Below are positions 57,101 to 64,000 of a stretch of 64,000 nt of DNA, piece by piece. Location of the stretch: assembly GCF_025860405.1 (NCBI RefSeq), contig NZ_CP063785.1, positions 7,999,390 through 8,063,389 of the forward strand, written 5' to 3'. Made by a program: the position numbers and the translations under genes. The notes under the pieces were generated by a model. The model saw nothing but the letters and a program-made list of their open reading frames with translations. It did not search any database and had not been told where the DNA came from. The stretch comes from Tolypothrix sp. PCC 7712. Lineage in GTDB: Bacteria > Cyanobacteriota > Cyanobacteriia > Cyanobacteriales > Nostocaceae. The stretch's first letter is position 1; every line of letters starts with the position of its first letter.

Positions 57101-58353
57101 TGGGGAATGTTATCTCCTATTGCCCTTAAAAAAGCTTCGCGTTCTTGTAAAGCTTGTTCGGCGCGTTTGCGATTGGTCACATTGCGGTGAATTCCCGCCA
57201 TCCGTAAAGCTTGACCGTTTTTATCTCGACTCACGACTTTGCCATAGTTAGCAATCCATTTCCACCCTTCCGATTTAGTTCGCATTCGATATTCAAAAGT
57301 GTAGGGAATGGAACTATCCATCAGGTGAGATTGTAGTACATCCATTACCCAAGGACGGTCTTCTGGATGCAGCAATTGCTCCCAAGTAGTGATATCATCA
57401 GCTAGTTCATCAGCAGCATAGCCAAGCATTTCACACCAACGAGGGCTGAGATAAAGATACCCTGTAATTATGTTCCAATCCCAAACCCCTTCTCCAGAGG
57501 CTTCTAAGGCTAGCTGCAAGCGTTCTTCACTTGTGCGTAAGGCTTCTTCGGTTTGTTTGCGCTGAGTGATGTCTGTTTTGACACTCATTACCTGCCAGGA
57601 TTGGGTAATTTCATCCCACTCGGAACTAAAAGTATCGCAAATCCAGCAAATTGATCCATCTTTGTGACTGAAGGGATACTCGATGGTAAGTATTTTCTCA
57701 GACTGAATCGCATCCTGAATATGATGCAAAATCACATTCTGATCTTCTGGTAATAGCCTAGAAGCCCAAAGCAGAGGATCTGCTAAGAATTCATCAGGAG
57801 AATATCCTAAAATGCTTTGACAGCTAGGAGAGATATATTCACAACGGAATTCTGGCGCGGATAGTAGCCGAATTCTACTAATAATTGTTCTCGTGCTGCT
57901 CAGAATGACATCAAGCTGAGTTTGGTAATTTGGTTGAGTTTGTGCAACTTGTTCACGATGCTCAATTTCTAGGAGCAATGCTGCTTGCATATTCGCAAGC
58001 GCGATCGCACCTACTAATTTTCCCTCTTTGTCTAAAACTGGTAGGTAGGAAATTTGCTGCTGTTTCAGCAGTCGCAATATCTTAAATAAGTCGCCTAACT
58101 CAGATTCCTTAACAGTAATGACATTGTCAGTCATTACATCTGATAAAGTCGCCACACTCAAATTCACACCAGATGCGATCGCCTTTACCAAATCTCTTTG
58201 AGTAAAAATTCCTACAAGCTGGTGTTGCTCTACAACCAAGACATAGCTGCTGTTTTCTTGGTTCATGGCTTGGACTGCAAACTCAACTGATGTATTCGGC
58301 GCTAGCGTTAGCGGACACTTTTGCAGGAATTGAGTTTGGGAGAGTGGCTGCAT
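54133..58353 (-). CDS. CBS / eight-PAS sensor histidine kinase
   Basis: 1406 residues. A CBS pair (about 10-130), eight PAS/PAC repeats (roughly 150-265, 272-395, 398-530, 535-655, 660-790, 792-915, 920-1045, 1048-1165; most end in DITxRK-like linkers), HisKA with SHELRTPLAS (about 1175-1240), and HATPase_c with NLIGNAIKFSP, VQDQGRGIPHDM and QKGGTGLGLAICRGIVQQHG. It is an intact, probably soluble kinase; CBS domains often bind adenylates. PAS6 and PAS7 are nearly identical in layout. It converges on the regulator genes and is a natural partner for them, by inference. Confidence 0.93.
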   Translation of the reverse strand: MQPLSQTQFLQKCPLTLAPNTSVEFAVQAMNQENSSYVLVVEQHQLVGIFTQRDLVKAIASGVNLSVATLSDVMTDNVITVKESELGDLFKILRLLKQQQISYLPVLDKEGKLVGAIALANMQAALLLEIEHREQVAQTQPNYQTQLDVILSSTRTIISRIRLLSAPEFRCEYISPSCQSILGYSPDEFLADPLLWASRLLPEDQNVILHHIQDAIQSEKILTIEYPFSHKDGSICWICDTFSSEWDEITQSWQVMSVKTDITQRKQTEEALRTSEERLQLALEASGEGVWDWNIITGYLYLSPRWCEMLGYAADELADDITTWEQLLHPEDRPWVMDVLQSHLMDSSIPYTFEYRMRTKSEGWKWIANYGKVVSRDKNGQALRMAGIHRNVTNRKRAEQALQEREAFLRAIGDNIPHSYIYQVIRERDGNYRFYYISAGVEATNGFHPTAVLADSSLLYNNLLPEDQLYVSQKQEESAQTMSVFDVQVREYTPQRDIRWIRLCSTPRHLDDGRICWDGIRLDITEQKLTEERLRKSTALLTEAQQVAQIGNWEYDLATQKITWTEELFHILNRDPALLEPSYDENLQIYQPQDAARLHKAVETTITTGESYKLILKRNPRPDGSIRYIEGTGQAEFNADGQVIRLYGTAQDITERFLAQQSLQKKEEFLSSIYNGVEQCIFVVDVLVDGEISFVDINPAYERLTGISALDIQGKTLDKLLPPEVASLVRQHYQACVTARETVTYEECLPISGQDTWWITSLTPLLDENSCVYRIVGSSTNISDRKRLELALQASESRLNNILTTANASIVCFRVFANYDWEYEYQSIGSEALFGYTPAEIVSDKQMWMSQVFAEDREQVLYPLFEEILAERTSTIEYRFHHKDGSLRWISATYSSHRDKVANCWIVTGVSIDISDRKRLELALQASEKRLQNILSTASASIFSFRISANQEWEYEYQSAASEIIFGYSPAEILADKKLWISRVLPEDRKQVMYARFQRSIAEGTNSIEYRFRHKDGAVRWISTTYSSVRQEETDTWVVIGVSIDVSSLKLAEEAMRQSETLFRTLSDSAPVGIFRSDTLGTNIYTNPRFQAICGLSLEESFGDSWLQYIHPEDLAVFWPQWQELATVNLEFCTELRYIRPDSTLRFLRITIVPIISSPHEIIGYVGTIEDITESRAIEKMKNEFISIVSHELRTPLASIRGALGLLSSGVLKTQPETAQQMLDIAYSDTERLVRLVNDILDLEHLESNKFSLVKQRCDAATLIRQSVEALQPLATANNVVLEMSLTSIQICVDPDRIMQTLLNLIGNAIKFSPANSTVTLSAEDLSDRILFKVQDQGRGIPHDMLETIFGRFQQVDASDSRQKGGTGLGLAICRGIVQQHGGTIWAQSVLGEGSIFYFTIPKPEV

Positions 58354-59237
58354 AAACTTGAGATGACAATTTATCTTACCTATGTCTTATTACACATAAC
58401 TGCGATCGCACAACAGCTAGAAATTAGGCTAGATATTTCTCCACTTTACTCGCAATTTCTGGTTTTTGCCTTGCTTAATAGCTTTTTATAGGTACCGCTA
58501 CACCCATGATTAATCAACAAGTGAATCCTATTGCTTAGTTGTTGAATCGCTTAAATCACTCGTAAACAAATTTGCTGCGGCTTTTGCTCAAGTATTTGGA
58601 AGTATAAGTATATCCTATAGCTTCTATAAGCTTTTTCTTGTGCTTAATATTTGGCAATATGAACCTTTGTAATAAGGCACAAATTATTACTTTTTGTAAA
58701 TGCTGTATCTTATGTAACAAAAAAATATTTATCTTTTTAAAAGTATAAGAAAATACAATGTATTTATTTTGGTATATTCTCTGAGGGAAAACACCACAGT
58801 AAGAAAACTCTTGATTGATCAAACTTTTCAAGGCTAAAACTAAAAATTCATATATAGTTAACTAGCGTTTAATACATATTTAAATGCGTATTAAAACTGA
58901 AGCAAAATAGCTAAAAATGATGCGTAGAAAGTAGAGTATTGGCAGTCAAAAACGTTTAATAACGTATATACATCCTACTGTATGCTCTTGTAGCAAAAAT
59001 TTTTTAGAAACTCCTCTATCCCCAGGATTAGATATAAATATACCAATGCACAGATAAAAAGATTAAATATAAATACGGTGCCGAAAAGCATATTTCCCGT
59101 AGTAGATGCATAAAAAGAATTGACCTATTAAATTAAAATCAAGTTTAATCAAAAGTTATCAAATCTTTTCAGTAAAAGTGCTAGGCGCAATCTTGGAGCT
59201 GCCTGCAACTTTTTAACAATCAGCACAACAACAAACT
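58354..59237. other. long A/T-rich intergenic region
   Basis: 884 bp upstream of both the kinase and the glycosyltransferase. A 91-codon minus-strand frame (58556-58831) is rich in Ile/Lys/Tyr as expected of random A/T-rich DNA. No RNA recognised. Confidence 0.45.
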
Positions 59238-60575
59238 ATGAACGCTACCACGGAACAACGCATCGCTTTGATTTCAGTCCACGGAGACCCGGCGATTGAA
59301 ATAGGAAAGGAAGAAGCCGGCGGTCAGAATGTTTACGTCCGCAACGTAGGTGAAGCACTAGCGCGGCTAGGATGGCAGGTTGATATGTTTACCCGCCAAG
59401 TGAGTGCGGAGCAAGAAACAATTGTGCAGCACAGTCCCTTCTGCCGCACCATTCGCTTTCAAGCTGGGCCTTTAGAGTTTGTGCCAAGAGATAATCTTTT
59501 TGTTTATTTACCAGAATTTATTGAAAAGTTCCGCCAATTCCAGCAAGAAAACGGTATTACCTATCACTTAGTTCATACCAACTACTGGCTTTCTAGCTGG
59601 GTGGGGATGCAATTAAAGAAAATCCAAGGAAGTAAGCAGGTTCATACATACCACTCTTTAGGAGCAGTTAAGTACAACACCATAGACAATATTCCAGCAA
59701 TTGCTAGTAAACGTTTAGCAGTAGAAAAAGAAGTATTAGAGACAGCAGAAACAATTGTGGCGACGAGTCCCCAAGAAAAGCAGCATATGCGATCGCTCGT
59801 TTCCACCAAAGGCAATATTGATATCATTCCCTGTGGTACAGATATTCGGCAATTTGGCTCTATAGATAGAGAAGCAGCGCGAGCTAAGTTAGGAATTGCA
59901 TCTGATGCAAAAGTAGTATTGTACGTTGGCAGGTTTGACCCTCGTAAAGGTATAGAAACCGTAGTACGTGCCGTTGGAGCCTCAAAATTACGTGGTTCGG
60001 AAAATCTACAATTGATTATTGGTGGTGGTAGCACCCCAGGTAACAGCGACGGTATAGAACGCGATCGCATTGAAGGTATTATCGATGAGCTGGGTATGAA
60101 AGAGATGACCTCCCTACCCGGTCGCCTCTGTCAAACTGTCCTACCTACTTACTACGCTGCGGCTGATGTTTGCGTTGTTCCTAGCCACTACGAACCTTTT
60201 GGACTCGTAGCGATTGAAGCTATGGCTAGCGGTACACCAGTCATCGCCAGTGATGTGGGTGGTCTGCAATTTACTGTAGTTTCCGAAAAAACTGGGATAT
60301 TAGCGCCACCTCGAGACGTACCAGCCTTTACAGATGCCATTGACCGCATTCTGATGAATCCCGAATGGCGAGAACAGTTAGGGAAAGCTGCGAGGGAACG
60401 TGTGATCAGTAAGTTTAGTTGGGATGGTGTGGCATCTCAGTTGAGTGAACTTTACACCCAACTGTTAGAACAGCCTGTAGTTCCAGATTTAGTACCAGCT
60501 TTGGTGTCTAGTTTGGAAAAATCTGTCGCGCAACCTGCGGCGCAAGTTAGTAAAGAACCAGCTTTGCAAAGATAA
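59238..60575 (+). CDS. GT4-family glycosyltransferase (sucrose-phosphate-synthase-like)
   Basis: 445 residues with the two-domain GT-B fold. The N-terminal donor/acceptor loop KEEAGGQNVYVRNVGEAL near 24 and HTNYWLSSWVG near 115 resemble sucrose-phosphate synthases; VLYVGRFDPRKGIETVVRA near 226 and the UDP-sugar motif PSHYEPFGLVAIEAMASGTP near 316 are typical GT4. The last 40 residues are an Ala/Pro/Val-rich tail. No phosphatase domain is fused. Sucrose synthesis is possible, but other GT4 roles cannot be excluded. Confidence 0.85.
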   Translation: MNATTEQRIALISVHGDPAIEIGKEEAGGQNVYVRNVGEALARLGWQVDMFTRQVSAEQETIVQHSPFCRTIRFQAGPLEFVPRDNLFVYLPEFIEKFRQFQQENGITYHLVHTNYWLSSWVGMQLKKIQGSKQVHTYHSLGAVKYNTIDNIPAIASKRLAVEKEVLETAETIVATSPQEKQHMRSLVSTKGNIDIIPCGTDIRQFGSIDREAARAKLGIASDAKVVLYVGRFDPRKGIETVVRAVGASKLRGSENLQLIIGGGSTPGNSDGIERDRIEGIIDELGMKEMTSLPGRLCQTVLPTYYAAADVCVVPSHYEPFGLVAIEAMASGTPVIASDVGGLQFTVVSEKTGILAPPRDVPAFTDAIDRILMNPEWREQLGKAARERVISKFSWDGVASQLSELYTQLLEQPVVPDLVPALVSSLEKSVAQPAAQVSKEPALQR

Positions 60576-60588
60576 ACAGCAACAGCAG

Positions 60589-60608
60589 AGACGCGATGAA
60601 TCGCGTCT
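60589..60608. repeat. 20-bp palindrome, copy 2
   Basis: AGACGCGATGAATCGCGTCT differs from the copy at 16167-16186 by one central base. It lies 14 bp after the glycosyltransferase stop. Confidence 0.75.
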
Positions 60609-60737
60609 GTACAAGGGTCAAGGGTAATTGGTTTTGAGATATTCTATTAGATATCTTGGACTATTGACTCTTGACTCTTGGCATTTAGGACTATACTTAG
60701 CATCGATAGTATGAACGCCAATGGCTAACTAATTGTT

Positions 60738-62474
60738 GTGCAACCAGTTGATTTTACTACCCTCACCGCTGCTTGTAGCGAACTTCGCACTTACTGGTTA
60801 CCATCCAGAACAGAGCAGGTTTTCCAGCGCGATCGCTATACTATTTCTATCGCCTTACGTACCCTCAAACAGCGGGGTTGGCTAGAGATTTCTTGGCATC
60901 CCCAAGCTGCACGCATCTGCATTGGTAATCCGCCGCCACGGGTACCAGATACTTTTACTTTTAGTCAACAACTTATACACCAATTGGGTGGTTTGGCATT
61001 AGTAGGTATTGAAGCGATCGCACCTTGGGAGCGTGTTATCGATTTCCAATTTGCTCGTCGTCCCCAAGAAAGCGCATTATATCACGTTTACGTGGAAATT
61101 ATGGGGAAATACAGCAATGTCATCCTCACCGATGCTAACAATCTAATTATCACTGCCGCCCATCAAGTTAGTCAGCAACAATCTAGCGTCCGTCCCATCC
61201 AAACCGGACAAACTTATGAAACTCCACCGAAACTCACTGGCCCAGTTCCTAGTGTGAGTGAATCTGTACAACGCTGGCAAGAACGAGTGAGTTTAGTACC
61301 AGGAGCGATTAAGCGTCAGTTGCTCAAAAGTTATAGTGGTTTAAGTGCATCGCTGGTAGAATCAATGGTGCGATCAGCAAATATACCACCAGAAACAACC
61401 ACCGATAGCCTGACACCGGAAGATTGGCAAAGATTGTTTCAACAATGGCAAGTATGGCTAGAAGCATTACAAGTAGAAAAGTTTTACCCTGCTTGGATGG
61501 ATGATGGATACACCGTCATGGGTTGGGGTGGAGTAACACCAGCAAAGGATACACAAGAACTACTCAACCGCTACTATACCGACCAACTCAACGAACAAGT
61601 ATTTGCTCAACTCCGCCATCAGCTGAACCAAAAACTAAATAATATCTTGGCAAAATTACGGCTAAAGGCAAACACCTTTGCAGAACGCTTGCAACAATCA
61701 GATAGAGCCGATGAATATCGCCACAAAGCCGATTTATTGATGGCTAACTTGCATAACTGGGAAGCAGGGATGAAAGAAATTACCCTTCCTGATTTTGAAA
61801 CTAACTTACCAGTAGCGATCGCTCTGCAACCAGATAAAAATGCGGTGCAAAATGCTCAAAGCCTTTATAAACAGCACCAAAAGCTGAAACGCGCACGTGC
61901 TGCGGTCGAACCACTACTTGCAGAAGTGAACACAGAAATAGAATACTTAGAGCAAGTAGAAGCTGCGATCGCTCAGATAGAAAAATATCAAACACCTGAA
62001 GATTTACAAGCGCTCGAAGAAATCCGCGATGAGCTAATTGGACAACGGTATCTAGAAGACCCAGAATACCGCAACCGTACTACTAACGAAGATAGTAGCA
62101 GCAACTTTCATCGTTATCGTACTCCCAGCGGCTTTGAAGTATTAATTGGTCGCAACAATCGCCAGAATGACCAATTAACTTTTCGGGTAGCTGGAGATTA
62201 TGACTTGTGGTTCCACGCACAAGAAATTCCTGGTAGTCATGTCTTACTGCGGTTAGAACCAGGCGCAGTCCCTGAAGAAGCCGATTTGCAATTTACTGCC
62301 AACCTTACTTCCTACTATAGTCGCGCTCGTCAAAGTGACCAAGTGCCAGTAGTATACACTCAGCCAAAGTACGTCTACAAACCTAAAGGTGCGAAACCTG
62401 GAATTGCCATTTACAAGCAAGAGCGTATCCTGTGGGGACAACCACAATCAATAGTAAAAGGTCAAACTTTGTAA
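60738..62474 (+). CDS. NFACT-family protein (RqcH/Rqc2 homologue)
   Basis: 578 residues: NFACT-N domain (about 1-200, FTTLTAACSELRTYWLPSRT, VEIMGKYSNVILTD), a helical/coiled-coil middle (about 200-440, VEPLLAEVNTEIEYLEQVEA), and NFACT-R (about 455-560, GFEVLIGRNNRQNDQLTFRV, DLWFHAQEIPGSHVLLR). In Bacillus RqcH binds stalled 50S subunits and adds C-terminal alanine tails. Start is GTG 60738. The gene stands alone. Confidence 0.92.
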   Translation: MQPVDFTTLTAACSELRTYWLPSRTEQVFQRDRYTISIALRTLKQRGWLEISWHPQAARICIGNPPPRVPDTFTFSQQLIHQLGGLALVGIEAIAPWERVIDFQFARRPQESALYHVYVEIMGKYSNVILTDANNLIITAAHQVSQQQSSVRPIQTGQTYETPPKLTGPVPSVSESVQRWQERVSLVPGAIKRQLLKSYSGLSASLVESMVRSANIPPETTTDSLTPEDWQRLFQQWQVWLEALQVEKFYPAWMDDGYTVMGWGGVTPAKDTQELLNRYYTDQLNEQVFAQLRHQLNQKLNNILAKLRLKANTFAERLQQSDRADEYRHKADLLMANLHNWEAGMKEITLPDFETNLPVAIALQPDKNAVQNAQSLYKQHQKLKRARAAVEPLLAEVNTEIEYLEQVEAAIAQIEKYQTPEDLQALEEIRDELIGQRYLEDPEYRNRTTNEDSSSNFHRYRTPSGFEVLIGRNNRQNDQLTFRVAGDYDLWFHAQEIPGSHVLLRLEPGAVPEEADLQFTANLTSYYSRARQSDQVPVVYTQPKYVYKPKGAKPGIAIYKQERILWGQPQSIVKGQTL

Positions 62475-62609
62475 CTTTTGATTATTAAGTCATCTGTCTT
62501 TTGATAGACATATCGAATTATTCTCAAAGATAGAGGTCATCAAACCTTAACAGTATCTTTTTTTGGTAAATTTTTCTGAAAAAACTGTGTTGACTGCTAC
62601 AATATTGTT

Positions 62610-62722
62610 AAGAAACGTTGCCCGTTGCATTTTGGGAACGCGCAACAGGGTTTTAACTCTAATGAGAAGACAACGCGGAAAATATTTTTTAGACCAGCTG
62701 TGGGAGGCTGGTCATTTTTTTT
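62610..62722 (+). ncRNA. candidate small RNA with its own promoter and terminator
   Basis: A TACAAT -10 box (62598-62603) precedes a hairpin CCCGTTGC / GCAAC-A-GGG (about 62621-62650) with a G-rich loop, and the segment ends in a strong terminator (62692-62722). No ORF of note. The layout resembles cyanobacterial Yfr-type sRNAs, but I cannot match it to a family. Confidence 0.45.
62692..62722 (+). terminator. rho-independent terminator
   Basis: GACCAGC (62692-62698) pairs with GCTGGTC (62707-62713) around an 8-nt loop, followed by A and eight T. Confidence 0.85.
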
Positions 62723-63358
62723 GAGATTTATCTTAAGAACCTTAATGCTGACTATTTTATCTTTCTCTGCAATTGCCAAATAGGAACAAGTTTATATCTA
62801 TAAACTAAATTTACGTATTAACACGGTTGGAGTTTGTCAATTTAAACTCGAATTTATTATATGTGTATAAAAGCTTTTCCTCAAACTATTTCATTACAAG
62901 CCATCAGCTAAACTATAAAAATTGCTAGTACAACAAGGCAAACGTAAAAAGTAAAAAGAAAGAATACTTATACCACAAGCCTTTTAGCAATTACAGATAG
63001 TCTGTTTATTTACGCCAACTTGTACTAGCAGGGTAAGCGCATGATACTTTGCAGTATTTTCCACATATTTTATATTTTCATCTAAGTTAAATCCACTAAA
63101 GATTGGATGATTATTGTTGCTGACATATTTTAGATATAGTAGATATCACATAAATATTATCTATTCAGCATTATTTTAATATTAAACATTAGATTTATTT
63201 AAGTAAATACTATTAAATAGCAAAAATAAAAAATACTATAACAATATTTTAATAAGAGATATTTTATAAGCTTTAATTTGTAGAAAAAACATTATTTTTA
63301 TCTAGACAATTAACTATTTTGTATGCCAAGGTATTGGTAACAAAAGCACTAAAAAACC

Positions 63359-64000
63359 ATGTCGAAACTCTTAAAAAGCTTTTTAACAGGAACAGTCCTG
63401 ACTTTTGGTTTAGCAATTGCTGGTGCAGGACAAGCTTCTGCGGTTGATATGAAAACAACTATTACCGCAGACAATCACTATGGATTGTTCTATGGAAATG
63501 CAAGTGGCAACTCTTTAAGTTTTGTAGGTCGTAACGAGCTGGGAAGCCAGGGGAGTTCAGGAGCGTATAACTGGTCTAATGCAGAAACTTGGAATACTAA
63601 TGTCAATGCATCTGATTATTTATATTTAGTTGTTTGGGACGATCAAAGTGTTGACGAATCTTGGATTGGTCAATTTGAATTTTCTACGGGTCAGACTCTA
63701 TTGAGTAAAGCAACTGATTGGGAATACATGATCAGCAAAGGAGCTAACCCATACACCCTCAGAAATTCCGTGACTCAACAAGATCAGGGTTTCTTAGGAA
63801 CAGGTGATACTTTTGAAGGAAATGTTCCTCTGGTAACAGACTTAGTCGGAGAAATTCAAGGAGGAAATTGGCGTAGTGCGGAAAGACGAGGCGCTAATGG
63901 CACTACACCTTGGGGTACAATTGCAGGAATTTCCCAAAATGCAGATTTTCTGAATGTGACTACTGCCGATAAGCAACAACGAGGAACCTCTGCAAATACT
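63359..64000 (+). CDS. secreted protein, 3' end outside the window
   Basis: At least 214 residues, open to the window edge. Signal peptide MSKLLKSFLTGTVLTFGLAI with probable cleavage after GQASA, then a beta-rich, Gly/Asn/Ser/Trp-rich mature part (DNHYGLFYGNASGNSLSFVG, YLYLVVWDDQSVDESWIGQF). The composition and signal resemble exported proteins that carry a C-terminal PEP-CTERM sorting signal, but that end is not visible. No family recognised. Confidence 0.8.
   Translation, partial: MSKLLKSFLTGTVLTFGLAIAGAGQASAVDMKTTITADNHYGLFYGNASGNSLSFVGRNELGSQGSSGAYNWSNAETWNTNVNASDYLYLVVWDDQSVDESWIGQFEFSTGQTLLSKATDWEYMISKGANPYTLRNSVTQQDQGFLGTGDTFEGNVPLVTDLVGEIQGGNWRSAERRGANGTTPWGTIAGISQNADFLNVTTADKQQRGTSANT

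Larger units (their letters stand above)
62475..63358. other. intergenic region with a candidate small RNA
   Basis: 884 bp. The first 250 bp contain the candidate RNA at 62610-62722; from 62725 onward it is very A/T-rich without ORFs up to the secreted-protein gene. Confidence 0.5.

Noticed and set aside
58556..58831. 91-residue Ile/Lys/Tyr-rich minus-strand frame
   Set aside because: Composition is that expected of random A/T-rich DNA; no start signal.
60738..62474. Fibronectin-binding adhesin
   Set aside because: The older family name is misleading; NFACT-N and NFACT-R domain order indicates an RqcH-type ribosome quality-control protein.

Overview
The window comes from a filamentous, heterocyst-forming cyanobacterium of the Nostocales. 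The evidence is photosystem I genes (psaF, psaJ, psaL), the heterocyst-pattern pair hetZ-patU, a tandem amiC pair of the septal-nanopore type, solanesyl diphosphate synthase, a Tic22 homologue, very frequent HIP1 octamers (GCGATCGC) and many 7-nt tandem repeats. From memory, the order mreBCD / ssb / antiporter / amiC1-amiC2 / murI / sds / hetZ-patU resembles the start of the Anabaena sp. PCC 7120 chromosome; no alignment was run.

Layout. 1-3.4 kb: a 21-bp tandem repeat, then mreB-mreC-mreD on the minus strand. 3.7-6.5 kb: ssb behind a LexA-type box, split by a 2.4-kb group II intron carrying a reverse transcriptase/HNH protein; the exact splice restores a 120-residue SSB. 6.6-9.8 kb: SIMPL-domain protein, EVE-domain protein, Na+/H+ antiporter. 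10.5-18.7 kb: two AMIN-amidase paralogues, murI, a structured 1.35-kb intergenic region, sds. 18.8-24.3 kb: conserved cyanobacterial gene, hetZ-patU, and a transglutaminase-like membrane protein without its catalytic Cys and His. 24.9-31.9 kb: RemA-like gene, gmk, psaL, psaJ, psaF, tsaD, hydrolase, ACT-like protein, GNAT. 32.2-38 kb: tRNA-Pro, Tic22, prmC, Sua5/YrdC, a degenerate histidine kinase, second GNAT, small membrane protein. 38-44 kb: secD-secF, pdhB, XRE regulator, hemB. 44.9-50 kb: prfC, a TPR/M48-like protein without metal ligands, an RRM protein. 50.6-58.4 kb: a signalling cluster of a REC-wHTH-Hpt-REC-REC regulator, two single REC proteins and, convergent, a 1406-residue CBS/8xPAS histidine kinase. 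59.2-64 kb: GT4 glycosyltransferase, RqcH/NFACT protein, a candidate small RNA and a truncated secreted protein.

Most of the window is housekeeping and developmental core genome: cell shape and septum (mreBCD, amiC, murI), heterocyst patterning, photosystem I, protein export (SecDF, Tic22), translation quality control (prmC, prfC, RqcH, and tsaD plus Sua5 for t6A). The clearest unusual items are the intron inside ssb, three apparently catalytically dead members of enzyme families, the 21-bp repeat tract, the multidomain phosphorelay cluster and two structured intergenic elements that look like RNAs. I saw no CRISPR array, prophage or intact insertion sequence, and no obviously new multigene defence system.
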